DNA of 64,000 nt, taken from NCBI GenBank assembly GCA_019638285.1, contig JAHBUB010000017.1:1-64000 (forward strand). The letters run 5' to 3'. Source of the DNA: Cyclobacteriaceae bacterium. Lineage in GTDB: Bacteria; Bacteroidota; Bacteroidia; Cytophagales; Cyclobacteriaceae. Both the position numbers and the translations under genes were made by a program. Positions 9,237 through 18,934 of this stretch are shown in pieces. The notes under the pieces are model-generated. The model had not been told where the DNA came from and did no database searches. It worked only from the letters and a program-made list of their open reading frames with translations. The stretch's first letter is position 1. The number at the start of each line of letters is the position of its first letter.

Positions 9237-9668
9237 ATGAAAAGAGAGACCATCGTACAAATTATTTGCTACAGCTTTATTCTGCTGTTTATGTACACAG
9301 CCATTAGCAAATTGCTGGCATTCAGCGTCACCGAATTTGACATGCAGCGAAACCCGATCCTTGGAAATTATCCGCGGTTTTGGGCTATTAGTGTACCACT
9401 GGTAGAAATCGTTGTCTCTGTTCTGCTGTTCCTACCAGGTACGCGGAAGATAGCTTTATTCGCAACGTTACTGTTAATGATTGGTTTTACAGGATATGTT
9501 GGCGTACTGCTTGCTTCTGACTTTCATCTACCATGCACCTGTGGTGGTATATTTCGGCAACTAACTTGGACGCAACACCTATATGTGAATATAGCATTAA
9601 CCATACTCGCTGTAATTGGGATTATCCTCAATGGACAAGGCAGGGATGGTAAATATATTACAGTATAA
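9237..9668 (+). CDS. MauE/DoxX-family redox-associated membrane protein
   Basis: A protein of 143 residues with four membrane helices and a conserved PCTCGG motif (Cys100 and Cys102) in the loop before the last helix. This is characteristic of MauE-like proteins. Known MauE proteins help disulfide formation in exported partners by passing electrons through the membrane. Here it is translationally tight with the upstream thioredoxin-like lipoprotein (stop and start 2 bases apart). The pair looks like an electron relay for periplasmic thiol chemistry. The family is firm; the partner relation is inferred from gene order. Confidence 0.85.
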   Translation: MKRETIVQIICYSFILLFMYTAISKLLAFSVTEFDMQRNPILGNYPRFWAISVPLVEIVVSVLLFLPGTRKIALFATLLLMIGFTGYVGVLLASDFHLPCTCGGIFRQLTWTQHLYVNIALTILAVIGIILNGQGRDGKYITV

Positions 9669-9771
9669 GATTTTATTGCGCGATAAAAAAAGGGGAAGCC
9701 GAAAACCTAAAGAGTAGGCATTTATGTTTAAAGTTTTTCTGACTTTTTGATATACAAAAGTCTGTATTACT

Positions 9772-10026
9772 ATGAAAAAACGTCTTTTTATCGGACTAGG
9801 GTTACTGGGAGTAGCATTCTCCGGAGCAGCGTTTACTGCAAACAAAACTTTGCAAACAAACCATTACCTGCAAAAGCCAAACAATTGTCAACCAATTCCA
9901 GTGACAGAATGTATCCAACAGTCTCCTACTGAATGTTGGGAAGATGATGGAACTGGACTCTATCGAGTACATCAAGGGCGTACAAATGCTGCTCAATGTA
10001 ATACTCCTTTGTTTCGGCCACAGTAG
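9772..10026 (+). CDS. DUF6520-family secreted small peptide A
   Basis: A protein of 84 residues. A signal peptide (KRLFIGLGLLGVAFSGAAFTA) is followed by a mature region of about 55 residues with four cysteines: NNC, TEC, TEC and AAQC, ending in RTNAAQCNTPLFR. The layout matches DUF6520 exported peptides of Bacteroidota. It shares the pattern QKPNNCxxIPxxEC...DGTGxYR...RTNAAQCxTPLFR with the next gene. The four Cys probably form two disulfides, consistent with the two redox genes upstream. The molecular role is unknown. Confidence 0.85.
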   Translation: MKKRLFIGLGLLGVAFSGAAFTANKTLQTNHYLQKPNNCQPIPVTECIQQSPTECWEDDGTGLYRVHQGRTNAAQCNTPLFRPQ

Positions 10027-10041
10027 CACCTAAAGAAACAG

Positions 10042-10072
10042 CTGAGGTCAATTTCTTATTGACCTCAGTTTT
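10042..10072 (+). terminator. Terminator or attenuator between the two DUF6520 genes
   Basis: CTGAGGTCAAT (10042-10052) pairs perfectly with ATTGACCTCAG (10058-10068) around a 5-nt loop and is followed by TTTT. It lies between two paralogous peptide genes in the same direction. It may end transcription after peptide A or set a lower level of peptide B. Confidence 0.8.
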
Positions 10073-10103
10073 GCTCATCTATCCAGATTTTAATTTTAGT
10101 ATT

Positions 10104-10355
10104 ATGAAAAAGAAATTTTATGTGGGATTGGTGCTGATTGGCACATCCTTTCTGGCGGTTGCTTTTACTAAAAGTGTGACCTCATCAAATAGTTATATCC
10201 AAAAACCAAATAACTGCGAAGCTATTCCTTTATTGGAATGTTTACCAATTGGCAATGTGGAATGCACGTTTAGTGATGGTACTGGTACTTATCGAGCATA
10301 CATGGCAAGAACAAATGCTGCTCAGTGTAAAACTCCATTATTCCGAAATGAATAA
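10104..10355 (+). CDS. DUF6520-family secreted small peptide B
   Basis: A protein of 83 residues starting at the ATG at 10104. An upstream in-frame start at 10059 lies inside the terminator hairpin and would spoil the signal peptide, so it is rejected. The signal peptide KKFYVGLVLIGTSFLAVAF is followed by a four-cysteine mature peptide (NNC, LEC, VEC, AAQC) with the same DGTGxYR and RTNAAQC motifs as peptide A. It is a diverged tandem duplicate and the last gene of the plus arm of the locus. Confidence 0.85.
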   Translation: MKKKFYVGLVLIGTSFLAVAFTKSVTSSNSYIQKPNNCEAIPLLECLPIGNVECTFSDGTGTYRAYMARTNAAQCKTPLFRNE

Positions 10356-10359
10356 ATAA

Positions 10360-10393
10360 TACCGCGAAAGCTTGATAGAAAGTGATCGCGGTA
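10360..10393. terminator. Hairpin between convergent peptide and TlpA genes
   Basis: TACCGCGA (10360-10367) pairs with TCGCGGTA (10386-10393) in the gap between the last peptide gene and the convergent tlpA-like gene. The T-run is weak (AATTTTA), so it is only a probable terminator. Confidence 0.5.
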
Positions 10394-10412
10394 ATTTTAA
10401 AGAAATACATGG

Positions 10413-11741
10413 CTATTTATCACGAATTACTATCACATCTATTTCTCTCTCAACACTTCTTACTTCAATTCCCATCTCCTTTAATTCTTTGATACGGTCT
10501 TCGAATCTGACAGTCTTGAGTGTGATGTCTAAAAGAGTATCAGGACCATCGTAAAAGATAGGAGTAGAAAGCGGAAATCCTAATGAACCCATCAACTTAG
10601 ATTTAAAATTTTCAATATTCATGGCCTTTGCTTCAAAGCCTGTATTCTTACCATCCAGCCATTTGAACTCTAATTCATTTTTTTCTGACTTTAGCTTTTT
10701 AAGACTTCTTTCTGAAGCAAATATTTCATAGCATGGCATGAGTCTTCTTTCTACGACAGCCTTAAACGGAAAGATTAGTTCAAGTTCTTTTCTAAGCAAG
10801 CTCGGAAAATCAATTTCATGAGAGCCAAATTGTGCTCGGTATTCGTCAGATACAAAAGCGCTATATGCAAATAAATTAGATTTAGTTTTGTAATCAGACC
10901 TAAACAGTGTTGAATCTTTAATTTCCAATACAACTTCTGGCCATAACTTGCCATAAAGGTCATCGTGCGGAAATATCCATGAAATTTCACGGTCACCAGT
11001 TATTCCATACTTGTAGAAATGATCTAAGGGAAGGTTTAATAAATGTATTTGATTATCAGTAGCATATATATAAAATAGCGGCATCCTTTCATTTCCTTTT
11101 GTTAGTACTGACCGTAGGTAATAGTCACTTTCATCTCCACCATTTCCATTTGCTAAAAGGGGACGATCTTTTTCAAATTGATCAAACGGTTTCGGTTCAA
11201 TAGCATTGTATACCCGAGACAAAGTAGGATATTTTCCAGAAATAATATCTGCAACATCTTGTTTCGATACATTTGTGGTAATATAACGAACAACACCATT
11301 TGGATCCACTATTACTTGATGTGGAAATGCTTTTGCTTGAAATTGATCAGCTAATTTGTTATCATATACAATAGGCATAAGCAGATTGTGCATTTTTCGA
11401 AACTTCTCGTACACCTGCTCAATTGTAACTAGCCTTTGTTTGTGGGGAACACCGATCATTATAATTTGAAAGTCAGTTCCGAATTCTTTATTTATTTCAT
11501 TCATCTTTGGAAAGCTCGCAATACAAGAGACACAGTACTCACCCCAAAAATCCAATAGAAACCATTTTCCTTTTAGATCTTCATTTGTGATGGTTGTTTT
11601 ATTAAAGTATTTGACATTTTGTAGTGTAAATTGTGGGATTGGTTTTCCGATTACGGGATAGTTAATACTGTCTTTGCTATTTGCAAAAGCGGTTTTAAAA
11701 GCTATAAAAAGAAGAATAAGAATATATCTGTAATTTTTCAT
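10413..11741 (-). CDS. TlpA-like thiol-disulfide oxidoreductase with DUF3738-like tail
   Basis: A protein of 442 residues from the ATG at 11741, which gives a clean signal peptide (KNYRYILILLFIAFKTAFA). The longer frame would run 80 bp into susD. The N-terminal part (about 30-190) is a TlpA/AhpC-type thioredoxin domain with the catalytic motif WGEYCVSC (CVSC at 70-73). The C-terminal half resembles DUF3738: its end, KELKEMGIEVRSVEREIDVIVI, matches that family's last strand pattern. It follows susD with a 4-bp gap, as the last gene of the susC-susD operon. It probably acts in the periplasm on disulfides of the imported or exported substrate. Confidence 0.8.
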   Translation of the reverse strand: MKNYRYILILLFIAFKTAFANSKDSINYPVIGKPIPQFTLQNVKYFNKTTITNEDLKGKWFLLDFWGEYCVSCIASFPKMNEINKEFGTDFQIIMIGVPHKQRLVTIEQVYEKFRKMHNLLMPIVYDNKLADQFQAKAFPHQVIVDPNGVVRYITTNVSKQDVADIISGKYPTLSRVYNAIEPKPFDQFEKDRPLLANGNGGDESDYYLRSVLTKGNERMPLFYIYATDNQIHLLNLPLDHFYKYGITGDREISWIFPHDDLYGKLWPEVVLEIKDSTLFRSDYKTKSNLFAYSAFVSDEYRAQFGSHEIDFPSLLRKELELIFPFKAVVERRLMPCYEIFASERSLKKLKSEKNELEFKWLDGKNTGFEAKAMNIENFKSKLMGSLGFPLSTPIFYDGPDTLLDITLKTVRFEDRIKELKEMGIEVRSVEREIDVIVIRDK

Positions 11742-11745
11742 TTTT

Positions 11746-13158
11746 TTAGTAGTTTTTGTTCTGTGAAAGTTGTGCGTTGTTGGTGCGCTCCGTTTCGGGA
11801 ATTGGATATAGAGTGCTGTGTTCACTCCATACCCCGCCCTTTGTTGGCGCTATAGTAGCCATAACTAAGTCAATGCGATTCGTACGACGTAGGTCGAACC
11901 AACGATGTCCTTCGGCAAAGAGCTCACGTTGTCTTTCCTGTTCCACAAGCAGTAACGGATCAGAGACTGTTTGATAATCATATTCCTCCACATTTGCTCT
12001 GCGCCTTAATGTATTGAGGTCTTCAATTCCTTCTTCGATCATTTGTAGCTGGATTCTGGCTTCCGCACGAATTAAATATTGCTCCGATAGACGCATAATC
12101 ATATTCTCCTCCGAACTATTTGCAGATGTAACTTTATGCTTTCTCACAAATCGAATCGTACTACCCTGATATGTTCTCGTACCCATATACTGACTTACTC
12201 GTAAATCGTCTGTTTCAAAAAGGGACAAGAGACTCGGACTGAGAGTTATGGATCGGTTAAGTCCTGTACTTGGGTTTCCTGTAAGTACAAACTTATCCGC
12301 AAAGGTGGTTGTCATGTTTGGAACTGGTTGCGTCTGCCAAATAGCTTCTATACTACCTTTCAGAAATATCGTTGAGAGATTATTAGGCAATGAATACAAC
12401 TGGTTTGTTATTACTTGCGTGGACTCCGCCTCTGCCTTCTCATACTGATTTGTGTATAGATAGACTCTTGCCAATAGCGACTGAGCCGTCGCAAGGTTTG
12501 GCCTTACTCGATCTGTACTTTCTGTCAATGCATCAGCGCCGATATATAATGGATTTAGTAGGGCTTTTGCATCTGTCAGATCAGTGACAATTTGCCTGTA
12601 TACATCCACCTGTAATGCACGTGAAAGGGTCGCATTAGCTTTATAATCTGTCGAGGTAATAATTGGAATATCACCGAACAGATTCGTCAGGTAAAAGTGA
12701 TAGAAGGCTCTAACAAATAGGGCTTCTCCTTTAATTTGCTTTTTAACTTCATCACTAACACCCGAACTCTTTTCTAAGCCCTCCATAATGCTGTTTACCT
12801 GATAGATTATATTGTAATATGGCGTCCAAAAATAAGTTGCCATATTGGGATTAACTGGAGTTAGCGAATTGCTATAAAAAGCTACTACATTGAGATTAGT
12901 AGCATAGTTCGTGAACTCGTCTGCCGATAAGCCTGTAAGCCAAGGCAAGTTGCTAAAAGGCGTTCCATTTACAGTAGACATTCGCGCATAAATACTTGTA
13001 ATGGCAGCATTAGCTGTGCTGTTATTGGTAAAGACAGTAGCAGAGGCTAGTTCGGTCTTAGGGGGTGCAATATCCAAAAATGAATCGCAACCTATCAGAG
13101 TTAAGAATATCGATAGTGAGATTAGGTAAATTTTATCTAAGTTTTTCTTCAGTTTCAT
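11746..13158 (-). CDS. SusD/RagB-family outer-membrane nutrient-binding lipoprotein
   Basis: A protein of 470 residues. A lipoprotein signal ends in LTLIGC, and the start of the mature protein, DSFLDIAPPKTEL, is typical of SusD. The TPR-like helical core and the C-terminal RagB motif (RQRELFAEGHRWFDLRRTNR) are present. It forms the lid on the SusC channel and captures substrate at the cell surface. It is encoded 32 bp after susC and 4 bp before the TlpA-like gene. No polysaccharide hydrolase is nearby, so the substrate is unlikely to be a glycan. The adjacent thiol proteins point to a peptide or other redox-linked ligand (inference). Confidence 0.95.
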   Translation of the reverse strand: MKLKKNLDKIYLISLSIFLTLIGCDSFLDIAPPKTELASATVFTNNSTANAAITSIYARMSTVNGTPFSNLPWLTGLSADEFTNYATNLNVVAFYSNSLTPVNPNMATYFWTPYYNIIYQVNSIMEGLEKSSGVSDEVKKQIKGEALFVRAFYHFYLTNLFGDIPIITSTDYKANATLSRALQVDVYRQIVTDLTDAKALLNPLYIGADALTESTDRVRPNLATAQSLLARVYLYTNQYEKAEAESTQVITNQLYSLPNNLSTIFLKGSIEAIWQTQPVPNMTTTFADKFVLTGNPSTGLNRSITLSPSLLSLFETDDLRVSQYMGTRTYQGSTIRFVRKHKVTSANSSEENMIMRLSEQYLIRAEARIQLQMIEEGIEDLNTLRRRANVEEYDYQTVSDPLLLVEQERQRELFAEGHRWFDLRRTNRIDLVMATIAPTKGGVWSEHSTLYPIPETERTNNAQLSQNKNY

Positions 13159-13190
13159 AGTATAATACTTAAAAGAGTGATTAAAAAAAA

Positions 13191-16100
13191 CTACAGTGTA
13201 AGATTGACTCCCGCTGTCACCATTCTTATTGCTGGTAGCGCAGTTACAGTTTCTGGATCATAACCGGGATAGTTTGTGATCGTGAATAGATTTTGACCTT
13301 GTATATAGAACCTACACTGCTTCAACCAAGCAGCTTGCGCTACTTTCGAAGGTAATTGGTAGGACAGCGAAAGATTCTTCAACCGTATAAAGGAAGCATC
13401 ACCATAAGACAGATCACTATTGTTTGTTGCATTAACCATTGTAGTAAGGGCTGTTCCACCTTGTGTGTAGCGTTGAACATCCGTCACATCATTAGTCTGT
13501 TGCCAGCGATCCAACACCCGAGTTGACTGGTTCAGGAATGCTCCCGGCACCCCCACATAAGGTAAACGCCCCTTTTTACTGACAAACTGAAAAAAGATGT
13601 CTAAGGATATGCCCTTGTATGTAAACGTATTGTTAAAACCACCAAAAAATTTTGGTGCGGTGTTAACTAAACTTCGGAAGTCCTGTGGACTGGAAATGTT
13701 TCCATCTTGATTCACATCTTCGAAGGTATGTAGACCTGTCTGTGGATCTACGCCTATCCAATGCCACAGTCGTTGAATAGATAAAGATTTACCGATCTCA
13801 TACCTATTTCGATAACTGGATTTATCCAAATCTGGATATGCAATCAGTTTATTCTCAGGTAAACTTAAATTTATTGAAGAATTCCAAGTAAACTTCCCGT
13901 TTTTAATGTTAATAGTATGTAGATCAAACTCCCAACCTTTGTTCTCGACCACTGCAGGTAAATTCCCCATTACAGATGGGAAGCCTGTCATGGTAGGCAA
14001 AGGATATCCAACCAATTGATTATCTGTGCGATTTCTATAGAAGACAGTAGATATCTTGATACGCTCTTCAAAAAGACCAAGGTCTAATGCGCCTTCGATC
14101 TTACGAACGGATTCCCAACCATAATCCGGACTATATAGACGTGTTGGGAATAGTCCTGAAATTCCTTGATAAGGAAAAGCATAAGATGAATAAGTGCTGA
14201 GGTACTGATAGTCCTGCATTTGATCATTTCCCGTTACTCCATAGCTTGCACGAATCTTACCAAATGACAGGATATCGTTCTTAAAGAGTTCTTCGTTGCT
14301 GAATATCCATGCACCTCCGATCGAGGCAAAGTTTCCGTATCGTCTGCCTGGCGCAAATCTCGTACTGCCGTCACGTCGCCCCACCAAATTGAGTATATAC
14401 TTATCCTGCCAATTGTAATTGGCGCGTGCGAAAAATGCGATGTAGCGATACTGCGTCTGTATGTTTTGCTCTGTGTAAATATCTGCCGCAGCCATGATAT
14501 TTTCAATCAAAGCGTCATCTGTAAAATCGGACGCATACTGTGCAAGTGTGTAACCGTTATTTTCTTGTAATGTGCCGCCAATATTTGCTGACAATTGACC
14601 TTTGCTTACTTGTTTACTGTAGTTGATCTGTGGCTCTATAATCCAACCTGTAAGTTCATTATCAGCTCTTCGATGACTTCGCAAAGCCGATATACTTGAT
14701 AATGAAGGTGAAAAAGCAGTAATGGGTGTTATAATGGATTGATCCATCCGTTGCTCATTGTAACCAAGATTTAACTTTACTTGTACCTCATCAATAATTT
14801 TATAGTTAAGAGAAATATTTGAAATAAGGTTTTTAGTTATTGCGCGTGCACTTGCATTTAACTGTGCAAATGGATTACTCCAGGTTTCATTTTCCCAGTT
14901 TAAATTACCAATTTTATCGTAGATGGACGGCGCATTTGGTGCAATATAGATGTCATTAACTGTGAAGTCCATCTGTGGTTGATTGCTATTGTTTCGGAGG
15001 TAACGAGTAGAAAGCGTTAAACCAAATTTTTTATTTTCTGAAGTATGGTTGAGACTTAAGTTAGCGGAATGGTTGCGCGTCATATAATCGCCTGGAAATA
15101 CAGTAGATTCTTTTAAAGTACCTATTCCAAAAGTAAACTGTGTTCCGTCTGACCCACCCGAAATCTGAGCTTGTATATTTGAAATACTTGCGGTATTACC
15201 AATCATGATCTTCTGCCAATCGGTATACCTGTTCTGATCCCATGTGCCATTGACATCATAAGCACTTTCAGGATAGGTCGTAATACCGTCATTTGCGAAT
15301 GCTTCACGTCTCATTTCCAGATACTGCTTAGTATTCAACAATTCCAACATTTTTGCGACTTTACCGAAACCCGTATAAGCATTCAAATTGAACTGCGTTT
15401 TGCCAGTTTTGCCTTTTTTGGTGGTGATCAGTATCACGCCATTAGCACCACGCGAACCATAAATAGCAGTTGCATCTGCGTCTTTTAATACTTCTATACT
15501 TTCGATTTCTTCCGCATTGATTAATGAAAACGGGCTTAATGCTGTAGCCCCACCTCCGGTAAGAGAATTAGTTAGCGTTTGGGATGAAAATGGAATACCA
15601 TCTATTAAAATTAATGGATCATTCCCATTCGCAATACTATTTGTGCCGCGTAGTCTAATGTGGTGATTTGCTCCAGGTAGACCCGATGCTTGTGCTATTT
15701 GCAATCCGGGAACTCTTCCTGCCAGTGCTAGCATCGGATCACTGATAGGTTGCTGTCTGATTGTTTCACCGTCTACCTTTGAGATATTTCCTGTTCTTAG
15801 TTTTTCGTTTACTTTCCAGTATCCGGCATTGACTTCGATTTCTTGAATGGTCGCAATTGCACTACTCATTACAATATCGAGCACTTTGGTACCTGTATAA
15901 GAAAACTCTTTTGTTCTGTATCCTAAAAAAGTAACCTCAATCGTGCTATTCAGATCAGGGGCAGGCAATGTAAATTCACCTGCCTGATCCGTCACACTAA
16001 CTATATTGGTTCCTTTAACTTTTACTGTTGCGCCAGCCAGTGCCTTGCCGTCCTGATCAGTGACACGTCCCCTAATCGCGTCTTGATCTTTTTCGTTTTT

Positions 16101-16496
16101 TTTCTGGATGGCTTCGCCTTTTTTTGCTTCGATGTATATGACACCATCAGTGAGTTCAACTGAAAGGTTTTGGTCTTTGAAAATAACCTTAAGCACGTCA
16201 TTTACATTGGCATTTCGTACACTGACGGTTACTGTCTTTGCTTCCTTCAGTAATTTAACATTGGCAATGTAGCTGTAGCCTGTCTGCTTCTTGATCTCCG
16301 TCAAAACTTTGTCCAGTGGTGCATTGGTAAAATGTAGGGTCAATGTCTGCGACATGACAGAAGCCGTTGCCTGTCCAAGAAAAAGCAGTAGTGAAATGAT
16401 AAGTAGCTTCATACGCAGTAGGATTTTGAAGCGTTGATTTTGCGGAATGTGTATGCACCGCGCATACGCACCCTTGCAATCTATGAGATAATTCAT
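13191..16496 (-). CDS. SusC/RagA-family TonB-dependent transporter with STN domain
   Basis: A protein of 1101 residues. In order it has a signal region, an STN domain (about residues 50-125, LHFTNAPLDKVLTEIKKQTG), a carboxypeptidase-regulatory-like beta-sandwich (about 140-210), a TonB plug with the SusC signature (NPLILIDGIPF, then LKDADATAIYGSRGANGVILITTKKG) and a 22-strand-type barrel. The STN domain marks it as a transducer signalling to an anti-sigma factor, here the adjacent FecR. An alternative start at 16412 (MKLLIISLLLF) gives a more compact signal peptide. The longer N-terminus is also common in Sphingobacteriaceae, so the start is uncertain. Confidence 0.95.
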   Translation of the reverse strand: MNYLIDCKGAYARCIHIPQNQRFKILLRMKLLIISLLLFLGQATASVMSQTLTLHFTNAPLDKVLTEIKKQTGYSYIANVKLLKEAKTVTVSVRNANVNDVLKVIFKDQNLSVELTDGVIYIEAKKGEAIQKKNEKDQDAIRGRVTDQDGKALAGATVKVKGTNIVSVTDQAGEFTLPAPDLNSTIEVTFLGYRTKEFSYTGTKVLDIVMSSAIATIQEIEVNAGYWKVNEKLRTGNISKVDGETIRQQPISDPMLALAGRVPGLQIAQASGLPGANHHIRLRGTNSIANGNDPLILIDGIPFSSQTLTNSLTGGGATALSPFSLINAEEIESIEVLKDADATAIYGSRGANGVILITTKKGKTGKTQFNLNAYTGFGKVAKMLELLNTKQYLEMRREAFANDGITTYPESAYDVNGTWDQNRYTDWQKIMIGNTASISNIQAQISGGSDGTQFTFGIGTLKESTVFPGDYMTRNHSANLSLNHTSENKKFGLTLSTRYLRNNSNQPQMDFTVNDIYIAPNAPSIYDKIGNLNWENETWSNPFAQLNASARAITKNLISNISLNYKIIDEVQVKLNLGYNEQRMDQSIITPITAFSPSLSSISALRSHRRADNELTGWIIEPQINYSKQVSKGQLSANIGGTLQENNGYTLAQYASDFTDDALIENIMAAADIYTEQNIQTQYRYIAFFARANYNWQDKYILNLVGRRDGSTRFAPGRRYGNFASIGGAWIFSNEELFKNDILSFGKIRASYGVTGNDQMQDYQYLSTYSSYAFPYQGISGLFPTRLYSPDYGWESVRKIEGALDLGLFEERIKISTVFYRNRTDNQLVGYPLPTMTGFPSVMGNLPAVVENKGWEFDLHTINIKNGKFTWNSSINLSLPENKLIAYPDLDKSSYRNRYEIGKSLSIQRLWHWIGVDPQTGLHTFEDVNQDGNISSPQDFRSLVNTAPKFFGGFNNTFTYKGISLDIFFQFVSKKGRLPYVGVPGAFLNQSTRVLDRWQQTNDVTDVQRYTQGGTALTTMVNATNNSDLSYGDASFIRLKNLSLSYQLPSKVAQAAWLKQCRFYIQGQNLFTITNYPGYDPETVTALPAIRMVTAGVNLTL

Positions 16497-16608
16497 AAAT
16501 TTGTTTTGTTAGGTTAGAAAATGTAATACTTCGCGGTAGACAGACATCTGAGCCTGACTATAAGCCGGGAGCGTTGCAAGCACTTCCGGTTTTCTTTTTA
16601 TGTGATCT

Positions 16609-17772
16609 TTATTTCTTGAGCGTAAGCCTCCTTTCCTTGACTTCAAACCGTACATCACTTGTTTTTTCTATGGCTTTGAGGACCTTAGACAAAGGCATGT
16701 TGCGATTGATCTCTGCATAAAACTCTTCATTTGGAATAGGATCAATATCGACCTGAATATCGTACCAACGCTCTAACTGTGGCAGTATCTCTGCTAAGGT
16801 CTTATACTTGAATACAAATACACCGTCTGCCCAGCCTGTAGCTACATGGATATCGACTTCTTTGGTTTTTATATTTCCATTGCTCAGTGTGGCTTCTTGC
16901 CCCGGCTTGAGACTTGTAGTTGCGGAATTGCTATTACTTGTCACATTTACTGATCCTGTGACAAGGGTTGTGATGGTTCTGTTGTTATCCCCATATGCAT
17001 TGATATTGAATGTAGTTCCAGTGACTGTAACCTCTTGCTTGTCGGTTGCAACTACAAATGGTTGAGCCTTATTTTCTTTTACGTCAAAGAAGGCTTCTCC
17101 TTTGAGTTCAACTTTCCGCTGATTGTCATTAAATGCTGTAGGATAAGTTATGGAAGATTCGGCATTCAAAATGACTTTGGTTCCGTCGGGTAATGTCAAT
17201 CGGTACTGCCCACCCCGAGGTGTATTCAATGTAGCGTACTGTATGTCCTTAGTTGCATCTAGTAGTTTTTCACCATCAGCATAGCTTAGTTCGGTGCCAC
17301 TGGCTACGATACCACTCTGGTTCTCGTCCAGCGCAATGACGGTTCCGTCGGATAAAGTGATCGTCGCCCGATTTCCACCCGGAGCTACGTCATCTCCGTA
17401 GATACTGGTCATCTGCTCTTGCTTTGCAACTGGGTTGTAGCTTTTATACAGGTAATAACCGATAAATGCAAAGGTAATTAGTGCCGCGGCTACGGTTATG
17501 TATTTGCGGATGGCATGGGCGGGGTTAGGTGCTTTTTGAAAAGGATGACTATTCGTGTCATTGATATGCTTTAAGATATTATTCAATATCAAATCTGTAC
17601 GATTCTCCACTGGACTATGCTCATCAGGGCGATCATCAGTAATATATTGATTTGCCAATCTACCCAATTGTTCGTCATCAGCTTCACGTATCAACTGATA
17701 GAGTTCAGCTTTTTCCTGATCTGTGATGCTTTGATTTGTGTACTTCTCGTATAGAAATTGAATCCGTTCCAT
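16609..17772 (-). CDS. FecR-family anti-sigma factor
   Basis: A protein of 387 residues. A cytoplasmic N-terminal segment (about 1-85) would bind the sigma factor. A single membrane helix follows (about 90-108, ITVAAALITFAFIGYYLY), then the periplasmic FecR domain (TPRGGQYRLTLPDGTKVILNAESS) and a C-terminal DUF4974/STN-like domain (YKTLAEILPQLERWYDIQVDI). It receives the signal from the STN-bearing SusC encoded directly downstream. The cognate ECF sigma gene is normally immediately upstream; here the nearest one is about 4.5 kb away (22282-22887), beyond an arsenic operon. Confidence 0.93.
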   Translation of the reverse strand: MERIQFLYEKYTNQSITDQEKAELYQLIREADDEQLGRLANQYITDDRPDEHSPVENRTDLILNNILKHINDTNSHPFQKAPNPAHAIRKYITVAAALITFAFIGYYLYKSYNPVAKQEQMTSIYGDDVAPGGNRATITLSDGTVIALDENQSGIVASGTELSYADGEKLLDATKDIQYATLNTPRGGQYRLTLPDGTKVILNAESSITYPTAFNDNQRKVELKGEAFFDVKENKAQPFVVATDKQEVTVTGTTFNINAYGDNNRTITTLVTGSVNVTSNSNSATTSLKPGQEATLSNGNIKTKEVDIHVATGWADGVFVFKYKTLAEILPQLERWYDIQVDIDPIPNEEFYAEINRNMPLSKVLKAIEKTSDVRFEVKERRLTLKK

Positions 17773-17890
17773 AATAAAGTTCTACTTGCCCTTTATTGAT
17801 ATGACGGTTGGGAAAAACGAACGGTCTACTGTGAAATGAAAAAAGTATAGAATTGAAAATTTCAAGTTGCGATTTGCAAAAGGGCCGACA

Positions 17891-18931
17891 CTACTTATCA
17901 GCCCCGTAGTATCGTTTCTTCAGCCACAGACTTGCCCGCACCAGCAAAATCAATACAGGAACCTCAATTAATGGTCCAATAACACCTACAAATGCCTGTG
18001 GCGAATGAATACCAAAAACAGCAATAGCCACTGCGATAGCTAACTCAAAATTATTTCCTGTCGCTGTAAATGCTATAGATGCATTTTTGTCGTAAGGGAT
18101 TTTAAGTGATCTGTTGATGTAGAAGCTGATAAAGAACATCAAGATAAAATAGATCACCAGCGGTATAGCTACTTTTAATACATGTAGCGGTAGTTCTACT
18201 ATTTTATCACCCTTAAGACTGAACATGACTACAATCGTGAACAGTAAAGCATATAATGTTATAGGAGAAATCCGAGGAACAAATTTTCTGTTATACCATT
18301 CCAATCCTTTTGATTTGACAAGAAGGTAACGGCTTATGAATCCTGCTAAGAAAGGTATTCCTAAGTATATCAATACACTTTCCGTGACATCCTTCATAGA
18401 AACACTCACATTGAAGTTGGCTAATCCGAATTTTGAAGGGAGTACATTAATAAACAACCAGACTAGGAAACTGTATGATACGATTTGGAAAATGCTGTTC
18501 AATGCTACTAGCATAGCCGTATATTCTCTATTCGCTTTGGCTAAGTCACTCCACACGATTACCATTGCTATGCATCTTGCCAAACCTATCAGTATCAAGC
18601 CAGTCATATAATCAGGGTCATTTCGCAAGAATAGAACAGCAAGTACGAACATCAGGACAGTACCAACAATCCAATTGAGAAACAGTGATATGCTGATTAC
18701 CTTTTTATCCTTAAAGGCTTTTGGCAGTACCGTGTACTCAACTTTTGCCAAAGGCGGATACATCATCAATATCAAACCTATCGCCAACGGAATATTGGTA
18801 GTGTCAACGGAGAAAAATTCTATAAATGTGGAGATTTTTGGAAAGAAGTGTCCTAATCCTATACCTGCAATCATTGCAAGGAAGATCCATAATGTTAAGT
18901 ATCTATCTAGAAATTTTAGTTTTGGTTGCAT
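17891..18931 (-). CDS. arsB: ACR3-family arsenite efflux transporter
   Basis: A protein of 346 residues with ten predicted membrane helices. It has the ACR3 signature around the conserved cysteine (LIGLARCIAMVIVWSDLA, Cys120) and the late motif AFTATGNNFELAIAVAIAVFG. It exports As(III), and possibly Sb(III), across the inner membrane using the proton gradient. It is the last gene of the ars operon. Its start lies 3 bp after the arsC-like stop, so the two are translationally linked. Confidence 0.95.
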   Translation of the reverse strand: MQPKLKFLDRYLTLWIFLAMIAGIGLGHFFPKISTFIEFFSVDTTNIPLAIGLILMMYPPLAKVEYTVLPKAFKDKKVISISLFLNWIVGTVLMFVLAVLFLRNDPDYMTGLILIGLARCIAMVIVWSDLAKANREYTAMLVALNSIFQIVSYSFLVWLFINVLPSKFGLANFNVSVSMKDVTESVLIYLGIPFLAGFISRYLLVKSKGLEWYNRKFVPRISPITLYALLFTIVVMFSLKGDKIVELPLHVLKVAIPLVIYFILMFFISFYINRSLKIPYDKNASIAFTATGNNFELAIAVAIAVFGIHSPQAFVGVIGPLIEVPVLILLVRASLWLKKRYYGADK

Positions 18932-18934
18932 GAG

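Noticed and set aside
10059..10103. Upstream start for the second DUF6520 peptide
   Set aside because: It lies within the right arm of a perfect terminator stem and would put 15 residues before the signal peptide.
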